64,000 nucleotides of DNA from JAFMJV01 sp963800275 (GCA_963800275.1 CAWDAI010000011.1:124001-188000), one strand, 5' to 3'; positions 25,490 to 34,267 are shown, counted from the stretch's first letter. Notes: generated from the letters alone by a model not told the origin. Numbers and translations: made by a program.

Positions 25490-26347
25490 TCAGCCCAGAC
25501 CGAGCGCACGAGCCGTGGGCCAGAGCGAGAGGTCGAGGCCCGGGCAGAGCTCCGGCAATTGCGCCAGATCGGGCGCATAGCCGTCCAGCAGTGCGGCGCG
25601 CAAGGCCGTCGGTGGTTCGTACTTGTCACGTGTGGTGGGGTTGACCTCGCCGCGCGCCGTCCCGGGATCGAGCTCATGGGGCGGGAGCCCGAGGAAGGCG
25701 TAGGTGCGGGCGACCTGGCCCAGCGGGTCAGCCCGGCAGGCCTCGTACTGGCCTACCCACACCCGCTCCGCGGGGAACGCCGCCAAGACCCGGCGCAGCT
25801 GCGGCGCGTACAGGCCCCGCTGGAATGCGCCCTGGATGTCTCGCGGACCGAGTGGCGCTCGAGACGTCGCCAGCTGATGGGTGAGACCGCTGCGGAACCG
25901 CTCGATCGGGTCGCGCAGCAGGATCAGGATCCTCGCCTCGGGGGCGGCCCGTGCGATCAGCTCCGGCGTCCAGAAGTCGATGAGGTAGCCGGGCGTCCAT
26001 TCACCGGCGACCTTGCCCGGTGGCACGGGGAAGTAGCGGTGATAGCGACCGATGTCATCGTCAGCGAAGGGCGTCTCCCAGGCACGGTCGAAGAAGTGGA
26101 GCTCCTTCGGCCCGCTGCCGCCCCCGACCACTCCGGGGTGCGCACCGATGAGCCGGTTCCACCACGACGTGCCGGCCTTCTGGGCACCGACACCGACGTA
26201 GTGAGGCGGACCCACCGTCCAGCCATCGGGGACACGCGGGGGCGCCGGTGGGCCCGGCGGGCGCGGACCTCGGAAGCGATACCAGGCCCGCGAGCCGCGG
26301 ACCGCGAGCCGACGCACCCGGGACCTGACCGCGGCGCGAGCGGTCAT
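25490..26347 (-). CDS. PAPS-dependent sulfotransferase (second of a tandem pair)
   Basis: 285 residues from ATG 26347, which overlaps the upstream sulfotransferase stop as ATGA. The phosphosulfate loop is YVGVGAQKAGTSWWNRL and the 3'-phosphate motif is ILILLRDPIERFRSG. GEWTPGYLIDFWTPELI matches its neighbour and the protein at 12 kb. The N-terminus is Arg-rich with no signal peptide. The tandem copy probably arose by duplication but has diverged, so a different acceptor is likely. Confidence 0.9.
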   Translation of the reverse strand: MTARAAVRSRVRRLAVRGSRAWYRFRGPRPPGPPAPPRVPDGWTVGPPHYVGVGAQKAGTSWWNRLIGAHPGVVGGGSGPKELHFFDRAWETPFADDDIGRYHRYFPVPPGKVAGEWTPGYLIDFWTPELIARAAPEARILILLRDPIERFRSGLTHQLATSRAPLGPRDIQGAFQRGLYAPQLRRVLAAFPAERVWVGQYEACRADPLGQVARTYAFLGLPPHELDPGTARGEVNPTTRDKYEPPTALRAALLDGYAPDLAQLPELCPGLDLSLWPTARALGLG

Positions 26348-27114
26348 CGAGGGAGACTCCAGCGCTCGAGGTCGAGGTCCGGTACCAGTGTCGCCAGCCG
26401 CTCGTTCTCGGGCGCGTAGCGCCGGATCAGCCGCTCCTCCTGCCACGGGCTGAGCGAGACCTTGGGCCCGCGCGACTCGTTGACCCGGCGCGAGAGGTCG
26501 CCCGAGCCGGGGATCTCCGGGTCGAGGCCGATGAACTCGTAGGTGCGCTGCAGCTGCGTCGCCGTCTGGTCGACGCAGCGCTCGTACTGGAGCACCAGCA
26601 CCTGCTCGCGCGGGAAGGCCGCCCACAGCCGCAGCAGCTGGTCCGCGTAGAGCCCTCGATTGAAGGCTGCGTTGGCGGCGGCCCGGGCGGTGGAGCCGAC
26701 GGTGAAGCGATTCTCGGCGAGGGTGCGTCCGGAGCGGAAGCGCTCCACGGGGTCGCGCAGCAGGACCAGCAGCCGAGCATCCGGGGCGACCTGGCGCAGG
26801 AGCGGAGGCGTCCACACATCGAGCATGTAGCCGGGTGTCCACTCGCCGCTGAGCTGGCCCTCCGGCCGGGCGAAGTAGCGGTGGTAGACGATGTCGTCGA
26901 TATCTGGCGAGCCGGCCCACCGGTCGTCGAAGAAGTGGACCTCCTTGGGAGTTCCGGGGAGCCGGCTGATCCGCGGATGAGCCTGGATCAGGGCGTCCCA
27001 CCAGGTCGTGCCCGATCGCGCCGTGCCCACGCCGACGTAGTCAGGGGGAGCCGGGGTCCACCCCGCTGGGATCGCCGGAGCCTGGTCGCGGGGATCGGAC
27101 GGTCGTGCCGGCAT
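26344..27114 (-). CDS. PAPS-dependent sulfotransferase (first of a tandem pair)
   Basis: 256 residues. The phosphosulfate loop is YVGVGTARSGTTWWDAL and the 3'-phosphate motif is LLVLLRDPVERFRSG. HFFDDRW and GEWTPGYMLDVWTPPLL are shared with the downstream paralogue. It is the promoter-proximal gene of the pair. The terminator at 27186-27215 shields it from the pilin gene upstream. The acceptor is unknown; cell-surface polysaccharide or lipid sulfation would fit the nearby surface genes but is only a guess. Confidence 0.9.
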   Translation of the reverse strand: MPARPSDPRDQAPAIPAGWTPAPPDYVGVGTARSGTTWWDALIQAHPRISRLPGTPKEVHFFDDRWAGSPDIDDIVYHRYFARPEGQLSGEWTPGYMLDVWTPPLLRQVAPDARLLVLLRDPVERFRSGRTLAENRFTVGSTARAAANAAFNRGLYADQLLRLWAAFPREQVLVLQYERCVDQTATQLQRTYEFIGLDPEIPGSGDLSRRVNESRGPKVSLSPWQEERLIRRYAPENERLATLVPDLDLERWSLPR

Positions 27115-27185
27115 CGACCAGATGATAGGCGGGAAGGATGCCCCGCTGCGCCCGTGCTGGGCGCACCGACGGTCGGGGCACAGAA

Positions 27186-27215
27186 AACGGCCCGTCCCTA
27201 CTGGGACGGGCCGTT
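27186..27215 (-). terminator. Rho-independent terminator of the first Flp pilin gene
   Basis: A perfect 13-base-pair stem AACGGCCCGTCCC/GGGACGGGCCGTT with a four-base loop. On the minus strand it continues into TTTT (27187-27184). It lies 25 bases after the pilin stop codon. Confidence 0.93.
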
Positions 27216-27240
27216 CGTGGTTCCTTGCGGAACGGCGTTC

Positions 27241-27396
27241 CTAGATCTGGACGCCGATCTGGCTCAGGATCGTGGAGATCTGGCCACCCAGGAAGATGAG
27301 GGCAAGGATCGCGACGATCGCGATGAGCGCCAGGATGAGCGCGTATTCGGCCAGGCCCTGGCCATCCTCGTCGCGGCGAAGCAGGAAGTCGACCAT
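27241..27396 (-). CDS. Flp-type pilin 1
   Basis: A 51-residue gene beginning at ATG 27396 with a strong AGGAGG at 27406-27411. Nine N-terminal residues plus DG form the leader. Cleavage after that glycine gives QGLAEYALIL, with the glutamate at +5 and tyrosine at +6 that define Flp pilins. A single hydrophobic helix (LALIAIVAILALIFLG) follows. It would be processed by a TadV-type prepilin peptidase and assembled into thin Flp/Tad pili, but no tad genes occur in this window. It is terminated by its own strong hairpin. Confidence 0.9.
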   Translation of the reverse strand: MVDFLLRRDEDGQGLAEYALILALIAIVAILALIFLGGQISTILSQIGVQI

Positions 27397-27712
27397 CGTG
27401 CTGGTCCTCCTAAGTCTGCGGCCCCCGTCCCCGGGGTGCCGATGATGGATGAATGCGCTCGGCTGCCCGACTTGGGCTTCCGTGCTCGGCGGACGTAACA
27501 GCCCCGCCGCTGGCTGTGCTACCGGGACGACTGGCAGGCCAGTTGTCGCCTCAGTGCCGAGGATGATGATGGTGGCACTGAGAGGATTCCATGGTCCCTC
27601 CGGGTGACCCCGGTGGGGACTTACGGGTGATGCGGAAGATTCCTTCCCGGTGGCGCTAGGTGTGCTTTGGTCGATTCCCCGGCCGCGGGCTTGGACCCTC
27701 GTACCAGGTGGG
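27397..27712. other. Spacer between Flp pilin genes
   Basis: This 316-base stretch holds the pilin 1 leader and probably its promoter on the minus strand. It has several GC-rich inverted repeats (for example around 27420-27440 and 27595-27620). I compared it with the c-di-GMP riboswitch pattern and saw no match. No gene is supported. Confidence 0.4.
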
Positions 27713-27898
27713 CTAGTCGACCGTGTCCCCGATCAGTGAGATCAGGTCCGCGATCGTGTCTCCAAGGAAGATCAGGGACAGCACCGCCACGATGGCGATC
27801 AGGCCCAGGATCAGAGCATACTCGGCCAAACCCTGGCCGATGTCGTTTTGTGTTGCTTCGGAGCACGCGAGCAAGTGGTCCTCATCGCTCGATCTCAT
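27713..27898 (-). CDS. Flp-type pilin 2
   Basis: 61 residues from ATG 27898; an ATG 15 codons upstream in the same frame is possible. The 20-residue leader ends in DIG. The mature start QGLAEYALILGLIAI has the Flp glutamate (+5) and tyrosine (+6), followed by a hydrophobic helix and a short acidic tail ending DTVD. It is close in sequence to pilins 1 and 3 but has a different tail, so it may be a minor or alternative pilin. Confidence 0.87.
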   Translation of the reverse strand: MRSSDEDHLLACSEATQNDIGQGLAEYALILGLIAIVAVLSLIFLGDTIADLISLIGDTVD

Positions 27899-28054
27899 GC
27901 TCTTCACCCCGCAGATCCTGCTCCGGGCTATCGAGTCGTCCATTGCGCCTGTTCGGGCCCGCGCTGCGGGGGAGCGGCCAGCGAGGCTGGGCTGCAGAGC
28001 CAAGGCCCGGTGCGGCGATCGCGACGGATGCTCGGGTTCTGGCGCTAGACGCTC

Positions 28055-28450
28055 CTACTCTCCGATGACCGACCAGATGAAGCCCATGAAGATGAAGATA
28101 CCCGCGAACAGGCCGATGAGCGCAGGCACGCCGACGGTGTTGACCTCAAGGTTCATGCTCGCCAGCAGCCCCATGGCCAGGACCCACACGACGATCAGTC
28201 CCAGGAACAGGTACTTGGCGTTGACCGTGGTGATGGCCCTGACCCAGGGCGTTCGCCGACGCTCCGGCACGAGCATGACGATGAGCAGGAACGCGACCAT
28301 CGAGCCGCCCAGCACCACGCCGCCCAGGAATCCGATGTAGGAGCTGCGCTCCAGTTCCGTGCGCAGGGCGCCGTAGAGCGCCGTGACGATCGCGCCCAGC
28401 AGCAGGAACACTGCCACGTATCCGAGGGTTCGCAAGTTGGCCCAGGTCAT
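28055..28450 (-). CDS. Four-helix membrane protein of unknown function
   Basis: 131 residues from ATG 28450 (MTWANLRTLGYVAVF). An upstream start in the same frame adds non-hydrophobic sequence and is less likely. Four membrane segments are evident: VAVFLLLGAIVTALYGAL, IGFLGGVVLGGSMVAFLLIV, YLFLGLIVVWVLAMGLLA and ALIGLFAGIFIFMGFIWS. A charged loop (VPERRRTPWVRAI) separates the second and third. I do not recognise the family. It lies between two Flp pilin genes on the same strand, so a role in pilus assembly is possible but unsupported. Confidence 0.7.
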   Translation of the reverse strand: MTWANLRTLGYVAVFLLLGAIVTALYGALRTELERSSYIGFLGGVVLGGSMVAFLLIVMLVPERRRTPWVRAITTVNAKYLFLGLIVVWVLAMGLLASMNLEVNTVGVPALIGLFAGIFIFMGFIWSVIGE

Positions 28451-28686
28451 GAGGTCCGCAATCCTAGCAAAAGGTCCCGTCGCGAGCATGAAGGTTCCGC
28501 TGGCGCGCAGCACTCGACCCCACGCCACACGAGCACAGCCAGGACACACAGTACCCTCAACGACCGTGCGCTGGGAAGGGCTCCCGGACGATGAGCCCGT
28601 CGCCTCGACCGCAGGCAGCAAGAAGCGGTCGCCTCGTTCTCGACGCGACCGCTTCTCGTGCGGGAGCTCTGATCACCCTCGCGGGT

Positions 28687-28938
28687 TCAGAGGATGGTCG
28701 AGAGGACCCTTCCGAAGTCTTCGCTGATCGGGGCCCAGAAGAGACCCTCGATCGTCTCGCCCAGGAAGACCATCGAAACGATCGCCACGATCGCGATGAG
28801 TCCCAGGATCAGCGCGTACTCCGCGAGGCCCTGGCCATCCTCCGAGCCATGTTTCGGCCGAAGCCGGTCGGAGGCCGATCGCCACAGGCGGGCGACCTCC
28901 CGGGTGGTCGCCGCCACCGTCGTTCGTCGTGCGTCCAT
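28687..28938 (-). CDS. Flp-type pilin 3 with long leader
   Basis: 83 residues from ATG 28938. The N-terminal 32 residues are Arg-rich, longer than in pilins 1 and 2, and end in EDG. The mature start QGLAEYALILGLIAI is identical to pilin 2, followed by VAIVSMVFLGETIEGLFW and a longer C-terminal tail. The invariant +5 Glu and +6 Tyr are present. The leader may be partly non-translated if an internal start is used, but no other ATG or GTG precedes the prepilin site at good spacing. Confidence 0.85.
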   Translation of the reverse strand: MDARRTTVAATTREVARLWRSASDRLRPKHGSEDGQGLAEYALILGLIAIVAIVSMVFLGETIEGLFWAPISEDFGRVLSTIL

Positions 28939-29321
28939 CAGCGTTCTCCGATGGCGGGTCGGTCGGCCCGATCCGCGCGAGCTACAGCCCTGCCTGCAGT
29001 CGGCCCTGGCTCGAAGGTGGCGCCACCGGAATGAAAGATGATGCGGCGGCGACCCGCGGCCAGGTCTGGCGTCTGCTGGCGTGCTGGGCGTGAGCCCGGC
29101 GATCGCCCCGGCCTTCCCATGGGACTGGATGAATACGCCGAACCGCAACTCGGACCGTCTCGGCCACGCGCTTCAGCGACCCGACCATAGCGCGAGCGGG
29201 TGGTCACTGGCTATGGTCCCTTCGAGCCACGTGGGTGATGCCTGCAGGCACCAGCCCGCCACGGGCGATCCACGGGGTCATTCGCGAACGCGGGTACCAT
29301 CGGGCTTACGCAGGAGGCAAC
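28939..29321. other. Divergent regulatory region between pilin 3 and kamA
   Basis: 383 bases carry the upstream regions of the minus-strand pilin and plus-strand kamA. The kamA Shine-Dalgarno AGGAGG lies at 29312-29317, and a TACCAT hexamer near 29295 is a possible -10. Frames across the stretch are Arg/Pro-rich and not convincing as genes. Confidence 0.45.
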
Positions 29322-30837
29322 GTGGCAAGCACGATCGAGCACAACGACTGGACCAATCCGCGGGACCCGGCGCTGCGCCTGGGCCCGGATGGGCGACCGG
29401 CCCGCAGTCGCCGCGCGCCCTACTACGACGACGTGCCCGACGAGCAGTGGGACGACTGGCGCTGGCAGCTGTCCAACCGGGTGAATGACCTGGAGACGTT
29501 CGCGCAGATCCTGGAGCTGACCGACAACGAGCGCGAGGGCCTGGGCGCGCCGGAGAAGTTCCGCGTCGACATCACGCCCTACTTCATCAGCCTCATCGAC
29601 CCGACCGACCCCGATGACCCCATCCGCCGCCAGGTGATGCCGCTCGGCGATGAGCAACAGGCCTTCACCGCCATGATGGAGGACTCGCTGCGCGAGGATC
29701 GAGCACTCCCCGGTGCCCGGCCTCGTGCACCGCTACCCCGATCGCGTGCTCATGCTGGTGACCACGCAGTGTGCGTCCTACTGTCGCTACTGCACGCGCT
29801 CACGCATCGTGGGTGACGCGACCCAGAACTTCAACACGCGCGACTTCGAGGCGCAGCTCGACTACCTTCGGCGGACGCCACAGGTGCGCGATGTCCTGCT
29901 CAGCGGCGGCGATCCGCTGACCATGTCGCCCAAGCTCTTCGAGCGGGTCTTGCGCGGCCTGCGCGAGATCGAGCACATCGAGATCATCCGCATCGGCACG
30001 CGCGTGCCCGTGTTCATGCCTCAGCGCATCGACGACGACCTGTGCCAGATGCTGGAGCGCTACCACCCACTTTGGATGAACCTCCACTTCAACCACCCCA
30101 ACGAGATCACGCCCGAGGTCTCGCGTGCGGTGGACAAGCTCAGTCGCACCGGCGTCCCCATCGGCAACCAGTCGGTGCTGCTGGCGGGGGTCAACGACTG
30201 CGTCCACATCCAGCGAGCCCTCGTCCATCGGCTGGTCGAGAATCGCATCCGGCCCTACTACCTCTACCAGTGCGATCTGGTCGCTGGCGCGGGCCACTTC
30301 CGTACGCCGGTGGGCAAGGGCCTCGAGATCATCGAGGGCTTGCGCGGCCACACCTCCGGATACGCCGTGCCGACCTACGTGGTCGATGCGCCTGGAGGTG
30401 GTGGCAAGATCCCGGTCATGCCCAACTACCTCATCAGCTACTCCGACCACAAGGTGGTCCTGCGCAACTACGAGGGCTACATCACCACCTACGAGGAGCC
30501 GCTCCAGTACCAGCCGCACGATCGCCGAGCCTGCTCCTACTGTCGCGGTCAGCGTTCCGAGCCCGGGCAGGGCGGCGTCCACGGCCTGCTCCAGGGCGAT
30601 GCCATGTGGATCGAGCCCGCCGGCCACGCCCAGATCCACACTCGTGGCAACACCGAGGCGCACCGGCTCCAGTCACCCGAGAAGTGGGTGCCCTATGGCG
30701 TGGGGGCCATCGAGGGCACCACGGCCCCGGCTGCCGCCGAGCTGCGCCCAGGCAACGCACCAGCCTATGGTCCTGGCGAGGAGCCCCGGCCGGCCGAGGG
30801 AGAACCGACGGGCTCGGCTCACGGGGAGCTGCTCTGA
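29322..30837 (+). CDS. kamA: Lysine 2,3-aminomutase, interrupted by a one-base frameshift
   Basis: GTG 29322 after AGGAGG opens the gene, but the frame breaks at an extra C (29700) between GAGGAT and GAGCAC. Dropping that base joins both parts into a normal KamA of about 500 residues. The N-terminal part has YYDDVPDEQWDDWRWQLSNR. The second has the radical-SAM motif CASYCRYC (29770-29793), SGGDPLTM, and YYLYQCDLVAGAGHFRTP followed by VGKGLEI, where the PLP lysine is expected. The enzyme converts L-lysine to L-beta-lysine using S-adenosylmethionine, a [4Fe-4S] cluster and PLP. As printed, translation would end at 29816, and an internal ATG (29713) could only give a truncated C-terminal piece. 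Assembly error or a recent inactivating mutation are both possible. Confidence 0.85.
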
Positions 30838-30874
30838 GCGACTCGCGTCACAGCGGGGTGCGGCCCGAGGGTCG

Positions 30875-31255
30875 TCAGAGGAGAGCGAGGAGCTCGTCGA
30901 TCCGGTCGAAGTCGTCGTCCATGCCCTCGTCCATGTCGCTGGCCAGCATCGCGTCACAAGCGGCCTTCGAGTGGGTCGATACGACCTCGATCGCTGAGCG
31001 ACTAGCGGCGAGATCGACGAACCTGAGCGTCTCGAGCGAGGTTCCCGGCTCGCCCTCGTACTCCCACGTATGCACGATGGTCCCCGGCTTGACCTCGTGA
31101 TACGAGCCACGGAATGGCCACTGATCGCCATTCGGGGCCTCGACGACATATCGGAACGCGCCGCCGGTGACCGCGTCGAAACGGTCGACCCGCACCGTCG
31201 TCCCCCGCGGACCCATCCATCTCACGAACAGATCGACATCGGTGTGGGCGCGCAT
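30875..31255 (-). CDS. SRPBCC (AHSA1-type) domain protein, short N-terminus
   Basis: 126 residues from ATG 31255. The pattern HTDVDLFVRWMGPRGTTV, then FDAVTGGAFRYVVEAPNG and then TWEYEGEPGTSLETLRFVD matches AHSA1-like SRPBCC proteins, which bind hydrophobic ligands in a helix-grip cavity. The usual first strand (about 20 residues before the RAxTDP-like segment) is missing. Codons upstream in the same frame do not supply a start plus that strand, so it is either mis-started or truncated. Such proteins often sit with ArsR regulators, but none is adjacent. Confidence 0.7.
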   Translation of the reverse strand: MRAHTDVDLFVRWMGPRGTTVRVDRFDAVTGGAFRYVVEAPNGDQWPFRGSYHEVKPGTIVHTWEYEGEPGTSLETLRFVDLAASRSAIEVVSTHSKAACDAMLASDMDEGMDDDFDRIDELLALL

Positions 31256-31400
31256 ACAAGTAAACACTTGAAGGTCAATGGCGTTGGGCGCCGTCGCGGT
31301 CGATGAGCGGTGGCGCTGGTGGTAGGCTCCCCCGTGCGATGGGCACCGACTCCAACACTCCAGGGCGGCTGCAGGCCAGGCCCGTCGATCCGGGCATTCC

Positions 31401-31841
31401 ATGAGCTTCCTGCGACGGATCCTGGGCGGCGGCGACGACTCCGGGCAGCCGGGTTCGGCGACATCAGGCGACGACGCCGAGTGGCGCCAGTCGGCCGAGG
31501 CCACCTTCGAGGCCCACGCCGACAAGCATCGCGTCACGCTCTGGCTGCGGCTGTACGACCCGACCTTCGAGAACGAGCGCGAGCAGGGCCGGGTATTCGC
31601 GCTCGAGAACGAGCTCATGCGCGCGCTCGACGACGCCGGCGCGGGCGAGCACGATACCAACTCGCTCGAGCGCGGTTTCCTGGCCATGCGCATGGTGGGG
31701 CCCGACGCCGATGCCATCATCGAGGTCATCGAGCCCCTGCTGGCCGACGCCCCGGAAGGCAGCTACCTGGCGATCCGCCGCGGGCCTGCGGGCACCGGCG
31801 AGGATCGGCAGGAGGTCGCTGCCGGCTCGGCCGCGGACTGA
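31401..31841 (+). CDS. Hypothetical protein (146 aa)
   Basis: I do not recognise the family. After a Gly/Asp-rich N-terminal 30 residues comes a folded-looking domain: TLWLRLYDPTFENEREQ, then ALENELMRALDDAG, then DADAIIEVIEPLLAD. The alternation of strands and amphipathic helices resembles a small ferredoxin-like alpha/beta fold, loosely like RraB or DUF695-type domains. The tail is low-complexity. It sits 17 bases before another unknown gene on the same strand, so the two are probably co-transcribed. Confidence 0.6.
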   Translation: MSFLRRILGGGDDSGQPGSATSGDDAEWRQSAEATFEAHADKHRVTLWLRLYDPTFENEREQGRVFALENELMRALDDAGAGEHDTNSLERGFLAMRMVGPDADAIIEVIEPLLADAPEGSYLAIRRGPAGTGEDRQEVAAGSAAD

Positions 31842-31858
31842 AGGCACCCGCCAGGCCG

Positions 31859-32269
31859 ATGCAGCTGCGAGAAGTCCCCGGCCTGCCGGCGGCCGACCTG
31901 CGACCCCCCGTGGTGGCGGCGGCCGGCGATCCCTTCACCGACCTGCGCGTCGTGCACCTGGTCGCCCGGCTGCCCCGCGGCGAGCCGGTGCGCCTGCGCG
32001 ACGTCGTCGACCGCCTCAACGCCGAGTACCTCGACTGGGCCTTTTCACGCGAAGCCGTCGTGTCCGCGGTGGTCCAGCTCCAGGCCAACTGGATGGCCGA
32101 CTATCGCAACAGCGACGGGATCGTCGTGCGCGACGGAGCGGCGGGACCCGAGCTCATCGTCGAGGACAGCAGCCGCGTGGATCCGTGGGTCGTGCGCCAG
32201 GTGCAACGGCTGCACGCGCGCTGTGCGGAGCAGCTCCGCGCCTTCGCCGCCGAGGAGGGGGACTTCTAG
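31859..32269 (+). CDS. Hypothetical protein with winged-helix-like region (136 aa)
   Basis: Starts at ATG 31859, 17 bases after the preceding stop. The central part (VRLRDVVDRLNAEYLDW, then REAVVSAVVQLQANWM, then DGIVVRDGA) has the helix-helix-strand rhythm of a winged helix, but no family is recognised. Its stop codon overlaps the convergent beta-lactamase-fold gene by four bases. Function unknown. Confidence 0.6.
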   Translation: MQLREVPGLPAADLRPPVVAAAGDPFTDLRVVHLVARLPRGEPVRLRDVVDRLNAEYLDWAFSREAVVSAVVQLQANWMADYRNSDGIVVRDGAAGPELIVEDSSRVDPWVVRQVQRLHARCAEQLRAFAAEEGDF

Positions 32270-33339
32270 GATCTGCCCCCGCTGCCAGGTGCGACTTCGA
32301 GCACCCGCTCGAGGACGGCTCGGGCCACCTCCGAGCGGGCACCCCACACGTTGGTGAGGAAGGCGAAGGCGAAGCCGCGCTCGAGGTCCAGCCACAGGCG
32401 CGTGCCGGAGTGACCGCCGTGGGTGAGCACCCCCTCCCCGGCAGGCCACTCGCCGCCCGCGCGGCGCCAGCCTAGTCCCTGCTCCACGTAGGAGGTGGTC
32501 CCGTCCTCCGCGATGTGCGGCACGCCCGCGATCTGCTGCTCGCTCATGGCCCGCGTCGTCGCACGCGAGAGCAGTCCCGCTGCCAGCAGCGCGTGCCCCA
32601 GCCGCAGCAGGTCGGGCACGCTGCCGAAGAGGCCCCCGCCGGGGAGGGCTGCCCGGGCGAGGAAGCGGAGCAGCACCTCGGCCACGAGCCGGTTGCCCGC
32701 ACCCATGCCGTCGACCGGCACGATCCGCCGACGCAGTCCCCGCCCGTCGAACCTCGTGTCGGCCATGCCCAACGGTCGCAGCAGGCGCTCCTCGAGCACG
32801 GTCGGCCAGGCGGAGCTGCTGAGGGTCGCCATCGTCTCCGACAACAGGCACCAGGCCGACGAGTTGTACTCGTAGCGGGATCCGGGCTCCCAGCGCGGCG
32901 TCGAGGCCACCGTCTCTCTCAGGAGCTGCGCATACGCGGGTCGTTCTCGCCGCATGCGATCCATGGAGGTATCGGGCAGCCCTGAGGTGTGGGTCAGCAG
33001 GTGCCAGGCCGATACGGCCTCACGACCGTCGCCGGTGAAGGCGGGCACATAGCGCGCCAGTGGCGCATGCAGCTCGAGACGACCCTCGTCCACGTACTGC
33101 ATGACGGCGGTAGCCACGATGGCCTTGGTCACCGAGGCCAGGAAGAAGACCGAGTCCTCGTGGATCCCGGCGGCGGGGTCGCCGACGGCCAGGATCGCCC
33201 GGCGCCCGTCGGCATCGACCACACCGAAGACGATGGCGGGCAGCTGGGCTGCCGCCACGGCCGCGGTCGCGACCGCGAGCGCGGGCTCGAGGTCCCAGTC
33301 GAGATCGGCCGAGACGGCAGGGCGCACGGCAGAGGTCAT
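32266..33339 (-). CDS. Serine beta-lactamase-fold hydrolase (class C/esterase EstB-like)
   Basis: 357 residues with the penicillin-binding/beta-lactamase fold motifs: SVTK (SxxK nucleophile) in FFLASVTKAIVATAV, YEYNSSAW (YxN), and THGGHSGTR (HxG in place of KTG). The segment HLLTHTSGLPD is typical of the family. There is no signal peptide, which favours an intracellular esterase or peptidase over a secreted beta-lactamase. Substrates vary widely in this family and cannot be inferred. Confidence 0.88.
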   Translation of the reverse strand: MTSAVRPAVSADLDWDLEPALAVATAAVAAAQLPAIVFGVVDADGRRAILAVGDPAAGIHEDSVFFLASVTKAIVATAVMQYVDEGRLELHAPLARYVPAFTGDGREAVSAWHLLTHTSGLPDTSMDRMRRERPAYAQLLRETVASTPRWEPGSRYEYNSSAWCLLSETMATLSSSAWPTVLEERLLRPLGMADTRFDGRGLRRRIVPVDGMGAGNRLVAEVLLRFLARAALPGGGLFGSVPDLLRLGHALLAAGLLSRATTRAMSEQQIAGVPHIAEDGTTSYVEQGLGWRRAGGEWPAGEGVLTHGGHSGTRLWLDLERGFAFAFLTNVWGARSEVARAVLERVLEVAPGSGGRS

Positions 33340-33347
33340 GTGGGTCG

Positions 33348-33689
33348 ATGATAGGGGGCGTGACCCGTGACCAGTACATCGCTGCCGTCAGCGTGCTCAT
33401 CAGCGAGGGCCAGCGCCTCGAGCTGCGACCGTCGATGACCGCCCTGCGCACCTGGATCGCCGCTTCCGACGAGCTGCTGGCGAACGCCTGGGGACAGATG
33501 GACCGCTATCACCTCTCGTGGCTGATGGTGGGGCGTCCGGCCGACGCCGTCCGTGCCCGCGCCATGACCGAGGCCGAGGAGGAGGCATACGTGCGCGAGG
33601 TGGCCGCGGCCAAGACCGCGGCCTTGCGCATGAGCCTCAAGGCGGTCGAGGAAGACGGGATGCCGTTCGTGGGCGAGTCCCCGGCCTGA
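33348..33689 (+). CDS. Hypothetical protein (109-113 aa)
   Basis: The start is ambiguous: ATG 33348, or GTG 33360 preceded by GGGGG. The protein is helical and charged (RDQYIAAVSVLISEGQRLEL, then EAEEEAYVREVAAAKTAALR), with a central WGQMDRYHLSWLMVGRP. I do not recognise a family. Its start lies only 8 bases from the divergent beta-lactamase-fold gene, so the two promoters must overlap or lie within the coding regions. Confidence 0.55.
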   Translation: MIGGVTRDQYIAAVSVLISEGQRLELRPSMTALRTWIAASDELLANAWGQMDRYHLSWLMVGRPADAVRARAMTEAEEEAYVREVAAAKTAALRMSLKAVEEDGMPFVGESPA

Positions 33690-33732
33690 CGCTGGCCGGC
33701 CCTGGCGGGACCCGCATGAGCAGGGCGCATCG

Positions 33733-34206
33733 TCAGGCGCCGGTCGATCCGCGTCCCCGGGCGCCATACAGGGCGGCCAGCAGGTAGAGCGCAAGGCCCG
33801 CCACCTCGATGAAGCCGAACTGGGGCGCCTGCCAATCGAGGAAGGGCGTGGCCGAGATCCGTTCGGGGAATGCGCGCGACGAGCCGGGCAGGATGGCCAT
33901 CGCTACCAACCAGGTGAGGACCAGCCCCAGCGACCACGTGACGAAAGCCACGACCGTGGCCGCGACCGCTGCGGCTCGCACGTCGCGGAGCAGATTCCCG
34001 ATCATCCAGCCCGCCACGACCGAGACCGCCAGCACGCCCGGGAACTCGAGGATGCCCTTGAGCACGGCCCACGCGCTCGCAGCCAGCACGCCGACCGCGA
34101 TCGCCAGCGCCACCGAGGTGACGCTCGAGCGAGGGGCGGGACGAGGCCGGGCGCTGGCCGCCGCCGTGGGCGCGGTCGGAGGGCGTCGATCACCGGGTGT
34201 GGTCAC
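33733..34206 (-). CDS. Membrane protein of unknown function (157 aa)
   Basis: Starts at GTG 34206; a GTG two codons upstream is equally possible. A short Pro/Arg-rich cytoplasmic segment is followed by four hydrophobic helices: VALAIAVGVLAASAWAVL, FPGVLAVSVVAGWMIG, AAAVAATVVAFVTWSLGLVL and a C-terminal FIEVAGLALYLLAALYG. No catalytic motif is seen and the family is unrecognised. It is divergent from the gene at 34268. Confidence 0.65.
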   Translation of the reverse strand: MTTPGDRRPPTAPTAAASARPRPAPRSSVTSVALAIAVGVLAASAWAVLKGILEFPGVLAVSVVAGWMIGNLLRDVRAAAVAATVVAFVTWSLGLVLTWLVAMAILPGSSRAFPERISATPFLDWQAPQFGFIEVAGLALYLLAALYGARGRGSTGA

Positions 34207-34226
34207 GGCCACACTGTAGCGTCGCG

Positions 34227-34256
34227 TTGTGCGGCGCTCATGCAGCCCGCTAGACT
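34227..34256 (+). promoter_or_regulatory. Candidate sigma70 promoter
   Basis: TTGTGC (34227-34232) and TAGACT (34251-34256) are separated by 18 bases. Transcription would begin only a few bases before ATG 34268, so the first transcript would be nearly leaderless. Confidence 0.45.
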
Positions 34257-34267
34257 GTTGCTCGCCC

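Noticed and set aside
27420..27560. c-di-GMP riboswitch upstream of Flp pilin 1
   Set aside because: I looked for the GEMM core because pili are often controlled by c-di-GMP; the conserved segments are absent.
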